Assembly: GCF_000004075.3 (NCBI RefSeq)
Contig: NC_026658.2
Coordinates: 20,386,075 to 20,450,074, forward strand
Length of the DNA stretch: 64,000 nt
Direction: 5' to 3'
Source of the DNA: Cucumis sativus
Lineage: Eukaryota > Streptophyta > Magnoliopsida > Cucurbitales > Cucurbitaceae
Part shown: piece after piece, positions 1 through 11,949 of the stretch
Numbering within the stretch: position 1 is the stretch's first letter
How the letters are laid out: every line of letters starts with the position of its first letter
Notes under the pieces: generated by a model
Databases searched by the model: none
The model's input: only the letters and a program-made list of their open reading frames with translations
What the model was told of the DNA's origin: nothing
Position numbers and translations under genes: made by a program

Positions 1-2550
1 GATTAAACATTCATTTGGGATTCGCTTCAGATGAGTTTAATCCGTTTGAAAATTTGAGTACTTCATACAGTATGTGGTCTATGATGTTAATTCCTTTCAA
101 ATTGTCACCTTTGAAATGCATGAAAGAGTCAAACTTCTTTATGTCATTGCTCATATCATGTCCAAGATCTTCTGGTAGGGAAATTGATGTTTACCTTCAA
201 CCATTGGTTAAGGAACTGAAGGAGTTATGAAATTTTGGTATGCGAAACGTATAATTCCGATCAGTTCTTTTAGTTGTATGTAGTGTTGTTGTGGATAATT
301 AATGACTTTTTGGCCTATGGTGACTTATCCGGGTGGAGTACGAAAGGGTATCAAGCATGTTCCATATGCATGGAAGATAGATCATCATTCAAGATAAGAG
401 GAAAAATATCTTTCATGGGACATCGTTGTTATCTTGCAGAGAACCATGTTTGGCGTAGAAGTAAGTTACACGATGAAAAAGTAGAGCGTAGGGCTCCTTC
501 AGTGGTAATATATGAGCATGAAATCTTGGAACATTTAGATTTGTTGGAGTTTCCAGTTATGAGTAAACATCCTTCATTAAAAGATAAGAAAAGAAAGAGA
601 GCTCTTAATTAGACTAAGAGAAGTATTTTCTTCAAACTTTCTTACTGGTTAAGACTAGTTTTACGTCACAAACTTAATATAATACATATTGAATAGAATA
701 TTTGTGAAAACTTGGTTTGTATGTTGTTGAATATTGAAGGAAAAACCAAGGATACCACAAATGCTCAGTTGGACCTACAAGATTTAAAAATAAGAAAGGA
801 TTTACACCTTATAGAAGTTGGTAAAAGATTGGCGAAGCCACATGCGAGTTACACATTGACTAGCAGGGAGTAAGTTGAGTTTTGCAAGTCCCTGAACTTT
901 CTCGATGGATTTGTCTCTAATATTTCACGATGTGTAAATGATAGAAACGGAAAAATATCAGGTTTCAAAACACACGACTGTTATGTTTTGCTATGTCGAC
1001 TTCTACTTATTGGTGTTCGAGCATATTTACCGAAAAATATGTACACTGTTGTTACTGAACTGTATAGTTTCTTCTGTGACTTATGAGCAAGAACGATAAG
1101 AGTAAGGGATTTGGAACGACTGCAATTAGATATCATAATCGTACTTTGCAAATTGGAAAGAATATTCTTACCTGCCTTCTTCGACATAATGGTACACTTT
1201 GCCATTCACCTACCATATGAAACCAAAGTTGCTGGTCTGATCGCTCTTACAGTTTGATGTATCCCATTGAAATAAGTCTACAGACGTTAAAACAGTTTGC
1301 TCTAAACAAAGCATGTCCTGAGGGGTCTATTGCATAAGCATATTTGATGAATAAATCAGAGACTTTTTGTTCAAAGGTATCTAAGTGGGATTGAGACTCA
1401 ATTCACTAGAGATGATAGCACTCTGGATGACGAGGTAATTGGTGACTTCGAAGTGTTCGTGCAGAAAGTACGACCATTAGGGGCGTCAAGTGTACAAACC
1501 CAATCACAAAAAGAGAAATGCCTCGCACATTGGTACATCCTCAACAATGTCAATAGAATAGTGGAGTACCAAAAGTACGCATTTATAATTAACCTTCGAC
1601 TTCAATGGCTATTTCATGTATTTGTTATATATTGTTGTCATACAAACTCATAACTATCAACTTTAGGAGACACTTGAGGTTGATACGTTGTCAAGCTCAA
1701 AGTGGTTTCAAATTGTATAAAAGACATCAACGAGCACTTCCTGAATGGTTCAGCGCTCAAGTATATAATGTACATGAATTTGATAACATCAAGGAATGTC
1801 TTATTTGAGAATAATTTATATATAATCATGCACAGGTGAATTTCAGGCAATAGAACTGCGTGAGAGAGAAAACTTTTCTCATGATTTTTCTCACTTGCGA
1901 TGAGACATTCACTTGATTCTTAATCTCACAGTGGATGCATTATCGGTGGAGTATGATTCCACACGATAGAGCGTGATTCACGATGCACTATTCAAAAGAG
2001 TGGAGTCATGGTAATCGGTGAAACAATGGCAGTGTAAATGCCAACAATAATATAACGATGTTTTAGATGAAGTGTTGGATGTTCAATATCCAATGGGATG
2101 ACATGTTTGGCTATTTAAGTGTAGGTGCTTTGACACAGATAACAACAAAAGCCATAAAACACGCGTGGAATTAGGATACAAATCAATCAACAGTTTGGGT
2201 ATTTGGTTCATCGAGGAATCGATCGTTCTTGCGATCCAGGCACATCAAGCGTTTTACCTCGAGAATCCGAAAAAATGGTACGAAATTAGAAAGTTGTTCA
2301 AGTGGTCCAAAATAATTGTATATGAGACTTCTCGAAGTGGAGGATGTTGAGAATGAGCAACTGAAAGTACTTAAAATAGTTGTCGAACGTCGTGTGGATG
2401 AACACATTGAGGATGACACTCGTGCAGACCTGACGTTGATCCTGCACTGTTTGAAAGATTTGTTATGCGTCATCTCATTGACGACTTCATAAACGACGAT
2501 GATGAACAATTATCACATCAAAGAGGATCAAGCGACGACGAATAATAATG
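1..2550 (+). pseudogene. CACTA (En/Spm) TNP2-type transposase, decayed, 5' end outside window
   Basis: The plus strand reads as a degenerate plant TNP2 transposase. Diagnostic blocks are FNPFENLSTSYSMW and GREIDVYLQPLVKELKEL (about 40-230), NDFLAYGDLSGWSTKGYQAC and RRAPSVVIYEHEILEHLD (300-545), and VMSKHPSLKDKKRKRALN (about 557-610). From 625 to 1440 the frame is recovered only piecewise: a LNIEGKTKDTTNAQLDLQDL block near 730, then KPHASYTLTSRE, then a FDIMVHLAIHLPYE-like block near 1185. A C-terminal remnant with FYLENPKK is at 2180-2400. Stops and frameshifts are numerous, so the copy is dead. TNP2 would bind and cut the element ends; here it only marks an old CACTA insertion that begins upstream of the window. 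Family call is confident; exon limits are not. Confidence 0.85.
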
Positions 2551-2575
2551 ACGAATCATGTATTCACATATTTCT

Positions 2576-2605
2576 TTATATATATATATATATATATATA
2601 TATCC
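2576..2605. repeat. (TA)n microsatellite
   Basis: About 28 bases of alternating TA between the TNP2 remnant and the second CACTA gene. Simple repeat, no other function seen. Confidence 0.9.
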
Positions 2606-2647
2606 AGTTTGAGGTACTCTCATTCTTTTAATTAATTTTGGTTTTTA

Positions 2648-3890
2648 TGTCTACAAATACTATGCCATCATTTTCGAGCTATTTCAAAAAGACAGATGCT
2701 TTGTTTCTCGAGTTTGACGACATGTTTAATAATGCAGAAGGATCGTTATCGATGGGCGACACTTCAGATTCGACCCATTGCTTTAATGGTAATTAGGTAC
2801 ATATATAGTAGTTTTGTTTTCTTCAGTAGATGGGCCTCAACCCTCTCTAACTCTTAGGAGAGATGTCAATAGTCTCGAAACTTGGTGTTGAAGAGGTACG
2901 TTCATAAGCATGGCAAGATTCTGATTACCATAGCCCTAGAAGCAGAGAAGCCAATCTCTTCATATGTTGTTTGGTTCACATTGGTGTATGTGAGAGAGAT
3001 ACATTTCCAGTCCGCTACCTTAAGTGGGCTGATGTTCCACTAGAATACATTGAGGTGGTTAAGGGCGCTCTACAGGTAACTTTAATAATTAATTCATTTT
3101 TGTTTTAAACGTACATATGTATAAACCAAGTTAATACTTATGTTCTTTACTTTGTAGCATTATTTCGTGTTTGATTTCAATGATCAAGCACTTACTAGAT
3201 TTTTTGAGTATCAAATGCTCACATCTTTCAAGGAGTTCAGGGGAGATTGTCATAGGCATTTCAAAAAGTACAAAGACCATGAATAGACACGTGCCAACCA
3301 CCGCACATATTGGTGGAACGTCTGGAAGATTGAGACTTCCTATACAATCATTATTTGAGTCAAGCATTTCAAGTGAGATTTACATATTGCAATGTTACAT
3401 CACTTCATTTCTTTTGTATGCATATATAACTTTAAAAAATGTTTGCATGTAGGAGCAATCAAGGACGAACAAGGTTGCTAGATAAAAGCAATCTTACAAC
3501 CATAGTAGCGAGTCCAAGTCATTTCTACAATAACAACATGAGCTCGCTGAACAATGAGGTCAGTCAGTCGACCATGTGATGTTGTTTAGAGAAACACACG
3601 CTCGAAGTGGCTAATTCGTTTTGCAGGCGGCCGTGGATGCGCATGTAAGTTTATGAATATCTTTTGTCTTATTCTGTACTTTTATTCATGACTTCATAAC
3701 TTAATTAAAATTATTCTTGCATAATAAAATGCTAGAACTTCAGTCCCAACCCACCACAAAAGGTTCTCAACCACTCTTCAAGGACGAGATATGCGATACC
3801 GTTTTGGATAGATGATCGGGCTACTCAAAAGATCTTGGTTGAGGCCCCAAGCCCAAGTCTAGGAAGGGTGCTATGTGAAACTCAGAATTT
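2648..3890 (+). pseudogene. CACTA second gene (Transposase_24 / TNP1-like), decayed
   Basis: Downstream of TNP2 in the same direction, as in intact plant CACTA elements, are collinear fragments of the accessory transposon protein (plant transposase_24 family). MPSFSSYFKKTDALFLEFDD begins near 2663. Then come KHGKILITIALEAEKPISSY (about 2905), FPVRYLKWADVPLEYIEVVK (about 3005-3065), FNDQALTRFFEYQMLTSFKE (about 3178-3240), and EQSRTNKVAR with QSYNHSSESKSFLQQQHELA (3451-3550). The last block, NQMLELQSQPTTKGSQPL to LGWGPKPKSRKG, runs to about 3870. The blocks are separated by intron-like gaps and broken by in-frame stops. The element's 3' terminus was not recognised. Confidence 0.75.
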
Positions 3891-4513
3891 CTTAAACTTT
3901 TAGAATTTATTAAGCTTAGTCAAAAACAAGAGAAATAAAATTTATGGGGAAAAGAAAGTAAAAATATTTGGAAAGATGAAAGTTTAGGTTTAAGATAAGA
4001 GAAAATTTGAAAATTTTGGCTAAGTGTCAAAATGTATGGAATTGGACATTTAGAGTTTAAGATGGGCGACAAGGAAGGCCACATAACCTCTAAATGAGTG
4101 TCATGGGTAGCAAAACAAAGATGGAGAACCTCCTTATGCGTTTAAAGAAGTGTCCAAGCGTTTTGGGTTGACTTGGCGAAATAGTGAAAAAGGTTAGAAA
4201 AGGTTTTTGAGTGTTTAAGGTTGGGCGTTTTAATTAACTTCATAAAGGAGTTTCTCACAACTTACTTGGGCATTTTCACTCAAATATGTCTTGAAATCTT
4301 AGAAATTGAGTCTAGTTTATTGAGGAATGTGCTACACATTTTATATTTGGGAAAGTTGGCATTTTGGATAAGAGAAGGCGAGAAGGTCAGTTCGCGAGTG
4401 AATCTCAGTAAAGTGCACTTTCAGAAGGTTATAGAACGCATTGTTTGGCGTTTTGCTCTAAAACTTTGAGGGAAGAAATTTAACGCATTTTAGTAATTTT
4501 GGACAACTATGTT
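3891..4513. other. Intergenic, AT-rich, no gene seen
   Basis: Between the CACTA remnant and the inverted-repeat block. An open frame of 82 codons at 4221-4469 has no recognisable motif and no matching neighbour; I treat it as chance. Confidence 0.5.
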
Positions 4514-4642
4514 TAAGGCTTTTAATTTTGAAATTCACAGTGAAAGTTAGAAATGTGTGCGAGATGCTGTGAGATAGGTTCGCACACATTTCAATATTTC
4601 ATTGTGAATTTCAAAATCAAATTGCTATCCCTTAAAAGCCAT
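4514..4642. repeat. Imperfect inverted repeat (hairpin)
   Basis: The arm GGCTTTTAATTTTGAAATTC (from about 4516) with its continuation CACAGTGAAAG...AAATGTGTGCG is mirrored by the reverse complement of about 4577-4640. That segment reads CGCACACATTTCAA, then TTTCATTGTGAATTTCAAAA, then CTTAAAAGCC. The spacer is about 15 bases, so the block can fold into a stem of roughly 50-60 bp. It may be a MITE-like relic or the end of a larger element. Confidence 0.65.
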
Positions 4643-4861
4643 TTAGAGTGATTCTATGCATGTTTAGTAAGTTTATTAGGCCTTATATTATATCTCACAC
4701 CTATCTCGCACACATCTCGCACACATTTCAAATAATGAGTTTTAAAATCAAACTGCTACCTCTCCCAAGCCATCTAGAGTGATTCTATTCATGTTTCATA
4801 AGTTTATGTCATAAGTTTATTAGGCTCTTTTATTTTATCTTGCACATATCTCGCACCGTTC
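4575..4861. repeat. Tandem duplication of right half of the inverted repeat
   Basis: A segment of about 120-150 bp occurs twice. Each copy has the order CTCGCACACATTTCA, then TTTTAAAATCAAA, then a (T/C)TAGAGTGATTCTAT(G/T)CATGTTT block, then AGTTTATTAGG. The second copy carries a small internal duplication of CATAAGTTTAT. CTCGCACA words are spread through it. Confidence 0.6.
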
Positions 4862-7000
4862 TTGCTGACCAAATATTGAGAATAGTACTCTGCCACTAAA
4901 GATAACTCTCTAATTCAACGTGATTGACAAAAGAATTAAAAAGAAAAAAGAAAAACATTTTTTTCTAGATGGTAAGCCACTGTCTATTTCGCTTTCGCTC
5001 GATAGTTCCAGTCCAAAATTGATAGCAAGAATTTTTTTTCATTTTTGTAGAACAAAAGTCTATAAATTAGCAGTGACATTATTGCATCTTAAAACAATTT
5101 TATGAAGAATTAGTCAATAATAATGACAATGATGAAATTATGGTATAATGTAAAACCCCTACCAAAGAACATCATACATTATAACATCAATAACAAGGTT
5201 CGTTCTACACAACATTGGTCAATTGAGATCCTTCAATATCCACCTATTTATCTATTCAGCACTTGGCTATAGAAACCATAATGGAACCTCTAAATCTGTA
5301 AACCATTATGGTACCACAAAAAAAAAAAAAAAAAAAAAAACCAAAATCATTGAAAACCAAGAACTTGGGGGAAAATGTAGGACTAGTAAGTATATTCATT
5401 CATACAGAAATATGATCATAACATTTTGGTAGAACTTGAACCATTTAATTTGGGTGATGGGCTTGATAAAACTCCTTGAATGCAGATGGACATAGGTCAC
5501 TAACACTGCAATTTCCACATTTGGGTCGAAGGAAAATGCAAATAGTCTATCCAAATCCAACATGTTTCATATGCCAACAATGGTTAAAAAAATAATTGAA
5601 GAAAAAATCAATAAATAGAGATGTAATAAGAAATTACACAGGAGAATCCACACAACCCAACAAACTTCAGATCATGGGAATCAAAAGAGCACAAGTCACC
5701 AACTCATTAATTGCTTTAAAAAAAAGTAGAGCTAAAGCCCCAAAATGAAAAACATTAACAAAAAAACAATTGAACTTTGTCAATTTGAAGTATACTTGTA
5801 GAGTATAAAACTTGAGAATTTTGCATGCCTATTGCAGTCCTAATGCTATGATGGATGAGTTCCTTCTCAATTTGACTTGTGGGGAGAAGGGTCACTTTTT
5901 ATGGTTTGATGAGATGTTTGTGTGATCTTGTGGACTTCTGGACGTGAGTGGAAAAGTAGGTCTTCTAGAGGGGTGTTTAAACACCTTAGTGAGGATTTGA
6001 TCCCTGATTTGCTTTCATGTTCTTTTGTGGTCTTTGGTTTCAAAGGACTTTTGCAACTATTCTATAGTAGTTATTTTGCATAGTCAGAGTTATTTCCTGA
6101 AGAGGAATGTGACTTTTTTGTGAACTCGATTTTTTCTATGCTATACCTTCTTTTATTTTTTCTAACAAAAGTTGTTTAAAAATAAAAAGACATGGGAAAG
6201 AGCATATTTCTCCCATGCCACTAGTTTATATGGCAGATGTTTAGAGCAAGTACACACTTTTTTTTTTTTTACCGAAGTTAGTATAACTCATAAAATTAAT
6301 AATATATATGCAATTTTTTCTTGAAAATCATTTTAGCATAAATCATTGCAAATAACAATAAGAAGTTACCTAGTACTCAATTTGTAGATGTAGTAGGGTG
6401 CTTTTTCAAGGGGTAAACATCCTAATACCGTGTGTGAATATATAGATATAGAAATGCACAATTATGAGTAAGAATATTGCTGCGTATGGGTAAAATATAT
6501 GGTACAATACGTTTATAAGGGAATAGTGCCATCAAATTCATCCAATCATGGTACCCAGGGCAACAACTATTTGTAAAAGAACATTACATACCAGAAGAGG
6601 ATTAATTGAAATCCATTCTTCTTTTGGCAGCCACAATTCTAATCCTACTTGAGTTTCTTCAGAAGTTGATGTTTTCTAGGAAAGCAAAAAAAAAGAAAAA
6701 AAAAAAGCAAATTATAGCAATGACATATTTTGGAACCAATCACAATATGACGAGGATAATTACCACAATGAGTTGAATCTATTAGGATTTTGTTTCATCA
6801 ATTTTAGTACTAACTTCGTTCGAGCCATAGATGACATCAATTGCTCAAACAAAATTTTCGAACTAATTTGATGGTTTTTCCTTAAGTTTTTAAGGTCAAT
6901 TTTCAATTTTCGGAAATAAATTCATAATTTATAAACCTAGAAACGAGAAGATAACACCCAAAATTTGAAGAGAGAAACAGAAAATTAGGAATTAAGGAAG
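4862..7000. other. Intergenic, AT-rich
   Basis: No gene recognised. Contains a poly-A run at about 5319-5340, a (T)n run near 6259, and low-complexity A-rich tracts near 6685-6710. Short open frames here lack family motifs. Confidence 0.5.
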
Positions 7001-7002
7001 TA

Positions 7003-7200
7003 TCAGAAGCAATTTGATGATGTTGCTAGTGACAAAGATACGGTAAGCAATGAGGAACTTGAGAGGCTCAGAGATAGGACAATAGGGGTCAATACACATT
7101 TCTCTGTGCATCTGCGACATAGAATCTTGCACGCCACACATGGACTGACCACCACGGGGGCTTGAACAGTCGACGGCGGTGAAAGAGACAACAATGACAA
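7003..7200 (-). pseudogene. LOB-domain (LBD/AS2-like) protein, first-exon relic
   Basis: On the minus strand, VVVSPCVACKILCRRCTEKC starts about 7148. This is the N-terminal C-block of class I LBD transcription factors (CX2CX6CX3C: C-VA-C-KILCRR-C-TEK-C). After CVLT one base is missing. The next frame continues PYCPISEPLKFLIAYRIF, then SNIIKLL, the conserved stretch that follows the C-block in LBD proteins, and then stops. No in-frame ATG is visible upstream and no GAS or leucine-zipper-like part follows. LBD proteins are DNA-binding regulators of organ boundaries and lateral organs; this copy is almost certainly inactive. Confidence 0.7.
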
Positions 7201-7480
7201 CTGAAAAAGAAGAAGAGTTGCTTAGTAGAAGAGAGGGAGAAGAAGAAGCCGAAAATGAGGGAGAAGGAAAAGGAGAAGAATAGAAGAAAAAAAAAATTGA
7301 TTTTTAGATTTTTTTTAACTCGAGGACAATATAGACTTTTCCTAATTACTTTGCCCTAAAAATCACTTTTTAAAAATCAACTCTTTATACCTTTAAATTT
7401 TTTCTCATTTTTGGTAATTTCTCAATATTAATGTAATTCAGCCAAAGTGGAAAGAGAATAGAAAAAGAAAGAAAGGAAAA
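7201..7480. other. Purine-rich spacer, putative RBL14 promoter region
   Basis: Runs of GAAGAAGAAG (7205-7290) and an AT-rich stretch (7295-7440) precede the inferred RBL14 leader exon. A TTTATACC word near 7384 could be a weak TATA element; no firm promoter call is possible. Confidence 0.35.
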
Positions 7481-7649
7481 GAACATTGGTGAGTTTTCTA
7501 GAGATTTCGTAGTCGGCAAGGCAATCCAAGGTGGAGTTCTTAATCGGTGTGACATCGGAGTTATTTTGTACGTCGACACTCTTTCCCTTTGATCAAATAC
7601 TCTACTTTGGTGCTCCTTCGTTCTTTTCTGCTCTTTCAAGTTTCAACAG
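7481..7649 (+). other. Inferred RBL14 5'-UTR exon (end supported by donor site)
   Basis: The exon ends at 7649 in TTTCAACAG followed by the strong donor GTAAGATTC. No ORF in it joins RBL14, so it is read as a noncoding leader. Its 5' limit is a guess. The following intron (7650 to 8872 or 8885) carries a solo-LTR-like insert. The acceptor could be ACTATAG at 8872 or CACAG at 8885. Confidence 0.5.
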
Positions 7650-8469
7650 GTAAGATTCACGGTTAATTCTCAATTTCCTGCTTTCAAACCCCATTTCCTT
7701 GATTTCTTCACTCCTCGATTTATTTCTTTTCGCAAAATATGGACTATCTTTTGATAGAATCACGATTGTGTCATCAATTTAGTGAATTTGTTTTTTCCTC
7801 TGTTGCATGTTCTTGGTTTTGTGATTGTATAATGGGAACACTTGCTGCTCGCTCGTTGTTCAAATTATTGCTTTTTTTTAGGCTTTGAATACTCGAATGC
7901 CATTTCTCAATAGGTGTAGTTTTTATGTTTTGATCTTTAATGGTTGCGAGCTATGTGAGTTACCATAGATGATTTGTTTTGTGTTAAGCTATGTGGACTG
8001 CTTTAAAATTGAATTTATTTGGATTTGGAATGGTCTTGAATTTTGAGGATTTGGTACTGCTAATTATTTGTAGGGGTTCCATTTTGGAAGTAGGACTATA
8101 GGTTTCCAGCCTAATATTTTGTATATCGTGTATGCACAACCTTGGCCGTTTCCTGTACATAATATAAAAATCACAACCAATAAAATGGCACATGTCAAAA
8201 TCGACCTAATGACACGTCAGAGATTGGAGAGATATTTTTAGCAAGCAGTGGACGCAAGGCTAAAAGTCATCTTCAGCTATGCCAAACTTTTAATGCATTG
8301 CTATGGCAACCCAGTTCTTCCACTTGAACCTTAACTATAATTTGGTATTTATTTCTTCCTGAAATAGATACTACATTTATGTAAGAATAAGGGTTTGCTT
8401 CAGGAAGTTTGTGTGAGGACCCTAGATAGGAAAACAGCATAGAAAATGAAGATGGTTACTGGTGGGGCA

Positions 8470-8739
8470 TGTTAGCGAATAGTTAGTAAGTTAGTTAGGT
8501 CTTTTTGTTATAAATAGTAGGAGAGTGGTTGAGGAGAGGTGTGAAGAATTTTGTGGAGGGATTTCCTTGTAAAGGGAATTTGGGAGAGTCCAGCCCTCTC
8601 GAAAGGTTAGGTTACTTTGTTGCTTGTCTTGTGGTATTCTAGAATATATTACATATATTTTCATATTTGATTGTTCTATAACTGTTCTTGAGCTCATCCT
8701 TTGTTCTTGAGATAGTTCTTGTTAGGAGGGATCTTAACA
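8470..8739 (+). mobile_element. Small LTR (solo or truncated) in RBL14 leader intron
   Basis: About 270 bp start TGTTAGCGAATAG and end GGGATCTTAACA, the TG...CA ends and near-inverted TGTTAG/TTAACA termini of an LTR. A TATA-like GTTATAAATAG lies about 40 bases in. It is followed by TTTGGTACCCTAG, which resembles a decayed primer-binding site (TGGTATC...), so it may be a 5' LTR with lost body. Flanking 5-mers do not match, so no intact target duplication. Layout resembles the LTR at 28044-28322. Confidence 0.6.
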
Positions 8740-8891
8740 GTTTGGTACCCTAGTTATATCTATATATTTTTTTTGAAACAATATTTTCTTGAGTTGCAAT
8801 GCATGAGAATGCTGCTCTTTCCTCTTTGTATTATTGTTCCTACTTTAACCAACTTTTTATTGGATACTATAGGGAATAAGCACAGGCAGGA

Positions 8892-10655
8892 ATGTTACCA
8901 CTGCTAGCTTACCAAGTAGTGAGCCAATACTACAGGCTCCAAGGGAACCCGATCACTCTGGGGCTCCTTGCCTCTAATACTCTCATTCATCTAAGGCCCA
9001 ATTTTCTTCATCATATCATCCCTTCCATAGATGAGGTCTGGTTTAATGCACATCTCATCTTCAAGGTGACTATTCTGGCTAATAATCTAATTCTATTCTG
9101 CTGTTCTCTGTTTAAGACTTAACTGCACTCTCTATGTTAGAGTTAATTGGTGATGATTATAAAAATTTAATGAGAGATCTTTCTGCTGAGGACTTTCCTA
9201 TTCATTAATACATCGGTAGGGAAGTCCTAAACAGAATGGCACGTTACTTTCTCTGGAATAAAGCATTGCTGTCTCATTGAGAAATTGGTATCATGTTTCT
9301 TTTTTGATCAGCTGTATAAATAATCTTGTAGTTTCCTTAGATACTGGCTACCTGCTTTATAGCATCATTGAAGCGAATAGGTCTTTATTTATTTATTGAA
9401 CTTTTTAGCTGTGAAGTCATTTTTCATTGAGAAAAATGGAAGAAATAAGTAGATACTAGTTGAATTTGTATGCTTTAACCATAAGAAATGGTTCTTGTAT
9501 GATGTTGAACGTTACAAAACACATATAGATTGGGTAGCCCCCACATAACTGTGTAATTTGTGTCCTTACAAATCGTCCTCATAGTGAGGTTGTTGTATGA
9601 TGGCCTCAAATTATAGTTAAACTTTTATTTTGAGAAAAATGAAAAGCTTTTAAGAGTTTGCTTTGATTTTTGTACAATATTCACAGTTTCTTTCTTTTCA
9701 GTATTGTACTTCTTTAATCCATCTTGATGAGTATATACCTAACAATTTTGAACTCCTGTAGGATTATTTTCTTTTTTGTTGTTTATTAACTTGTTTGCAT
9801 GTCGTTTTTGAATGAGATAATGTGATATTGGCATTCCTGTTACTGTCATAATATTGGTATCATTTGCATTTCCCACTTTGCCAGCACAAGGACTTGAAGC
9901 GTTTTTTACTATCACCATTCTACCATGTGGGTGACCCTCACCTTGTCTACAACATGATATCTCTACTATGGAAAGGCACTCAGTTGGAAACATCAATGGG
10001 TAGCATCGAATTTGCTTCAATGGTTGGTGCATTACTCATAATGTCGCAGGGAATTACCTTGTTGCTCATCAAATCCTTACTGATATTCTTTAATTATGGG
10101 AGGCCTTACTACTATGAATATTCTGTTGGGTTTTCCGGTGTACTTTTTGCTATGAAAGTTGTTCTTGGTTCTGAAACTGACAGCTACACTTACGTTCATG
10201 GTCTAAGAGTACCATCAAGTCATGCTGCATGGTTGGAACTAATACTTATCCAAATGGTTTCACCTGGTGTCTCTTTCCTTGGTCATCTTGGTGGTATACT
10301 TGCTGGTCTTCTCTTTTTGCGTCTGAAGGGTACGAATTCAGGGTCGGATCCATTGACACTTCTTATTAGAAGTGTTGGTCGAATATTGAGTCGTTCTTAT
10401 GGATTTTTCTGCCGCTTGAATCCCTTTCGGCAGCGTAGGATATTTGGAGGAGGAACGGTCGGTTCAAGGCCTGTAACGAGCATCGGCACATGGAGGTGTC
10501 AGGCATGTACATTTGACAATTCTGGTTTATTAAGTGCGTGTGAAATGTGTGGGACAGATCGGCAGGATGGGGTGCTGCATTCTAACCAATTATCGAGTCA
10601 ATTGGATTTGACTTGGGAGGAAATGCGTCGTCGGAGACTTGAAAGATTTGGTTGA
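8892..10655 (+). CDS. RBL14: Rhomboid-like protein with RanBP2 zinc finger (RBL14-type)
   Basis: Two coding exons, 8892-9065 (58 codons) and 9885-10655, give 314 aa. The donor is TCTTCAAG|GTGACT and the acceptor TTTGCCAG|CAC; both exons are in phase 0. It is an intramembrane serine protease-like protein. Hydrophobic segments surround the motif GFSGVLFA with the nucleophile Ser at about residue 142, and FLGHLGGILAG with the partner His at about 192, so the dyad is intact. A C-terminal RanBP2-type zinc finger has Cys 263, 266, 277 and 280 (WRCQAC...CEMCG). Order and length match Arabidopsis RBL14 (annotated mitochondrial; about 334 aa by recollection). The start is the first ATG after an in-frame TAA at 8878, so the protein lacks the short N-terminal extension of the Arabidopsis form unless another leader is used. 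Substrate is unknown. Confidence 0.9.
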
Positions 10656-11479
10656 TGGTAGAATAGATTGTTCATTTTCTCAGGCCACCAGATATTTACT
10701 TTTAGAAGAGTAAATTGAAAGGCTACTAGATGTTGAAGTTGTTTACACCATCTTTCGGAAATGATGAAGTTGTTTACTAGACGTTGAAAAAATGAAGTGG
10801 TATGGAGCATGGAGCTTGTGTTTAGGAACATAGCAAATTTGATTGAACACAGATAGAAAAGTCTTTGTACACGGGGAAGGAATTAACATACTTTCTTTTC
10901 ATCATTGGTTTTCTATATGACATCTCTTCATGTAGCTGCTTCTTGATAACGGTTGAATAGATTTCTAATTGAAGTAATTGTTACACGAATGGCATCTATG
11001 ATTGTTGTTGCAAGTTTTTCTAATGTGAAGGTTAATAATCAACCAAAAACTGACATTGCTAATGAACGGTTTGTCCTTTAATTGCAAGGATATGGATTGC
11101 GAGTGAGACTATTAAGAACTTTGAACCGAGTATTTACATGATCTTTAAGAGCATTTACTCAATCATTTAGATTGAGTACGCGCTTGGGAGTAGCTACACA
11201 ATCGTTTAAGTCTATTGTTTAATTTATATTTACACCATCCTTCATTAAAAGTATTTAAACATTGACAAACACCCTGTCAAAAGCTATTTACTAATTAACA
11301 AAAAGAACTTTACTACCATATGATATAGAAAACAAATAGTTAAACTACCAAAAGAATTTATTAGCTCAAAGTTCTGTAACATACTTTTGTCTAAACAGTG
11401 TTATGTTTTATGCTTCTAGACAACTAGAATTACAGTTTGTTAGCACAAAATATCTCTTAATCCAATTACTTTTTGTATT
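10656..11479. other. RBL14 3' UTR and spacer
   Basis: Downstream of the RBL14 stop. The 3' UTR probably covers the first few hundred bases; no further gene or repeat recognised. Confidence 0.5.
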
Positions 11480-11935
11480 GCAATATCACTTTGAATCTAG
11501 CTACTAGCCACGGGTGAAATTTATTCAAATTGTCTCATGATTTTCAGTTGTTGATAGGGATGCATCGTGTGACCACTTGAAGATTCTTGTCAACGATAGT
11601 TTGATCAATATAGTTGAAGATTTTTGTCAACAATAGTTTGATCAATATAATTGGGTATAAAGTCGAACACAAGGATCTTGCATTTCTTTATGTTAGCCGC
11701 AAGAGCCATCCCCAATCACATAGTTGACATCTGTTCACACTTTGCGGTCCGGAATATTATCAAGAATGTAGTTGAAGTAGTATTGCAACGTTGGTTCATC
11801 CCATAGAGAGTTATGTGGACAATTTGGAATTTCCACACAACCTTGTCACCATTTGACGTCTTTACACCATCATCGAAAGGTCGTTGAACGATCAGTTCAA
11901 CTCTTTGAATTGCGTCCTTAAAAAACAAATAAAAT
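11480..11935 (-). pseudogene. Possible transposon-borne protein fragment (Ulp1-like?), unproven
   Basis: The minus strand gives an open stretch with IVQRPFDDG, VVWKFQIVHITLYGMNQRCN and, after a stop, MALAANIKKCKILVFDFIPN. The last block resembles the segment before the catalytic Asp of Ulp1-like (C48) proteases carried by plant transposons (HW...VFDS), but the His is not visible and the Asp is uncertain. A 50-bp direct repeat (TTTGTCAACAATAGTTTGAT type) follows at 11585-11650. I cannot name it with confidence. Confidence 0.3.
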
Positions 11936-11949
11936 AATGTAATCGTTTT

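Noticed and set aside
2183..2509. 108-codon minus-strand frame
   Set aside because: Antisense of the TNP2 C-terminal remnant, Ser-rich low-complexity translation.
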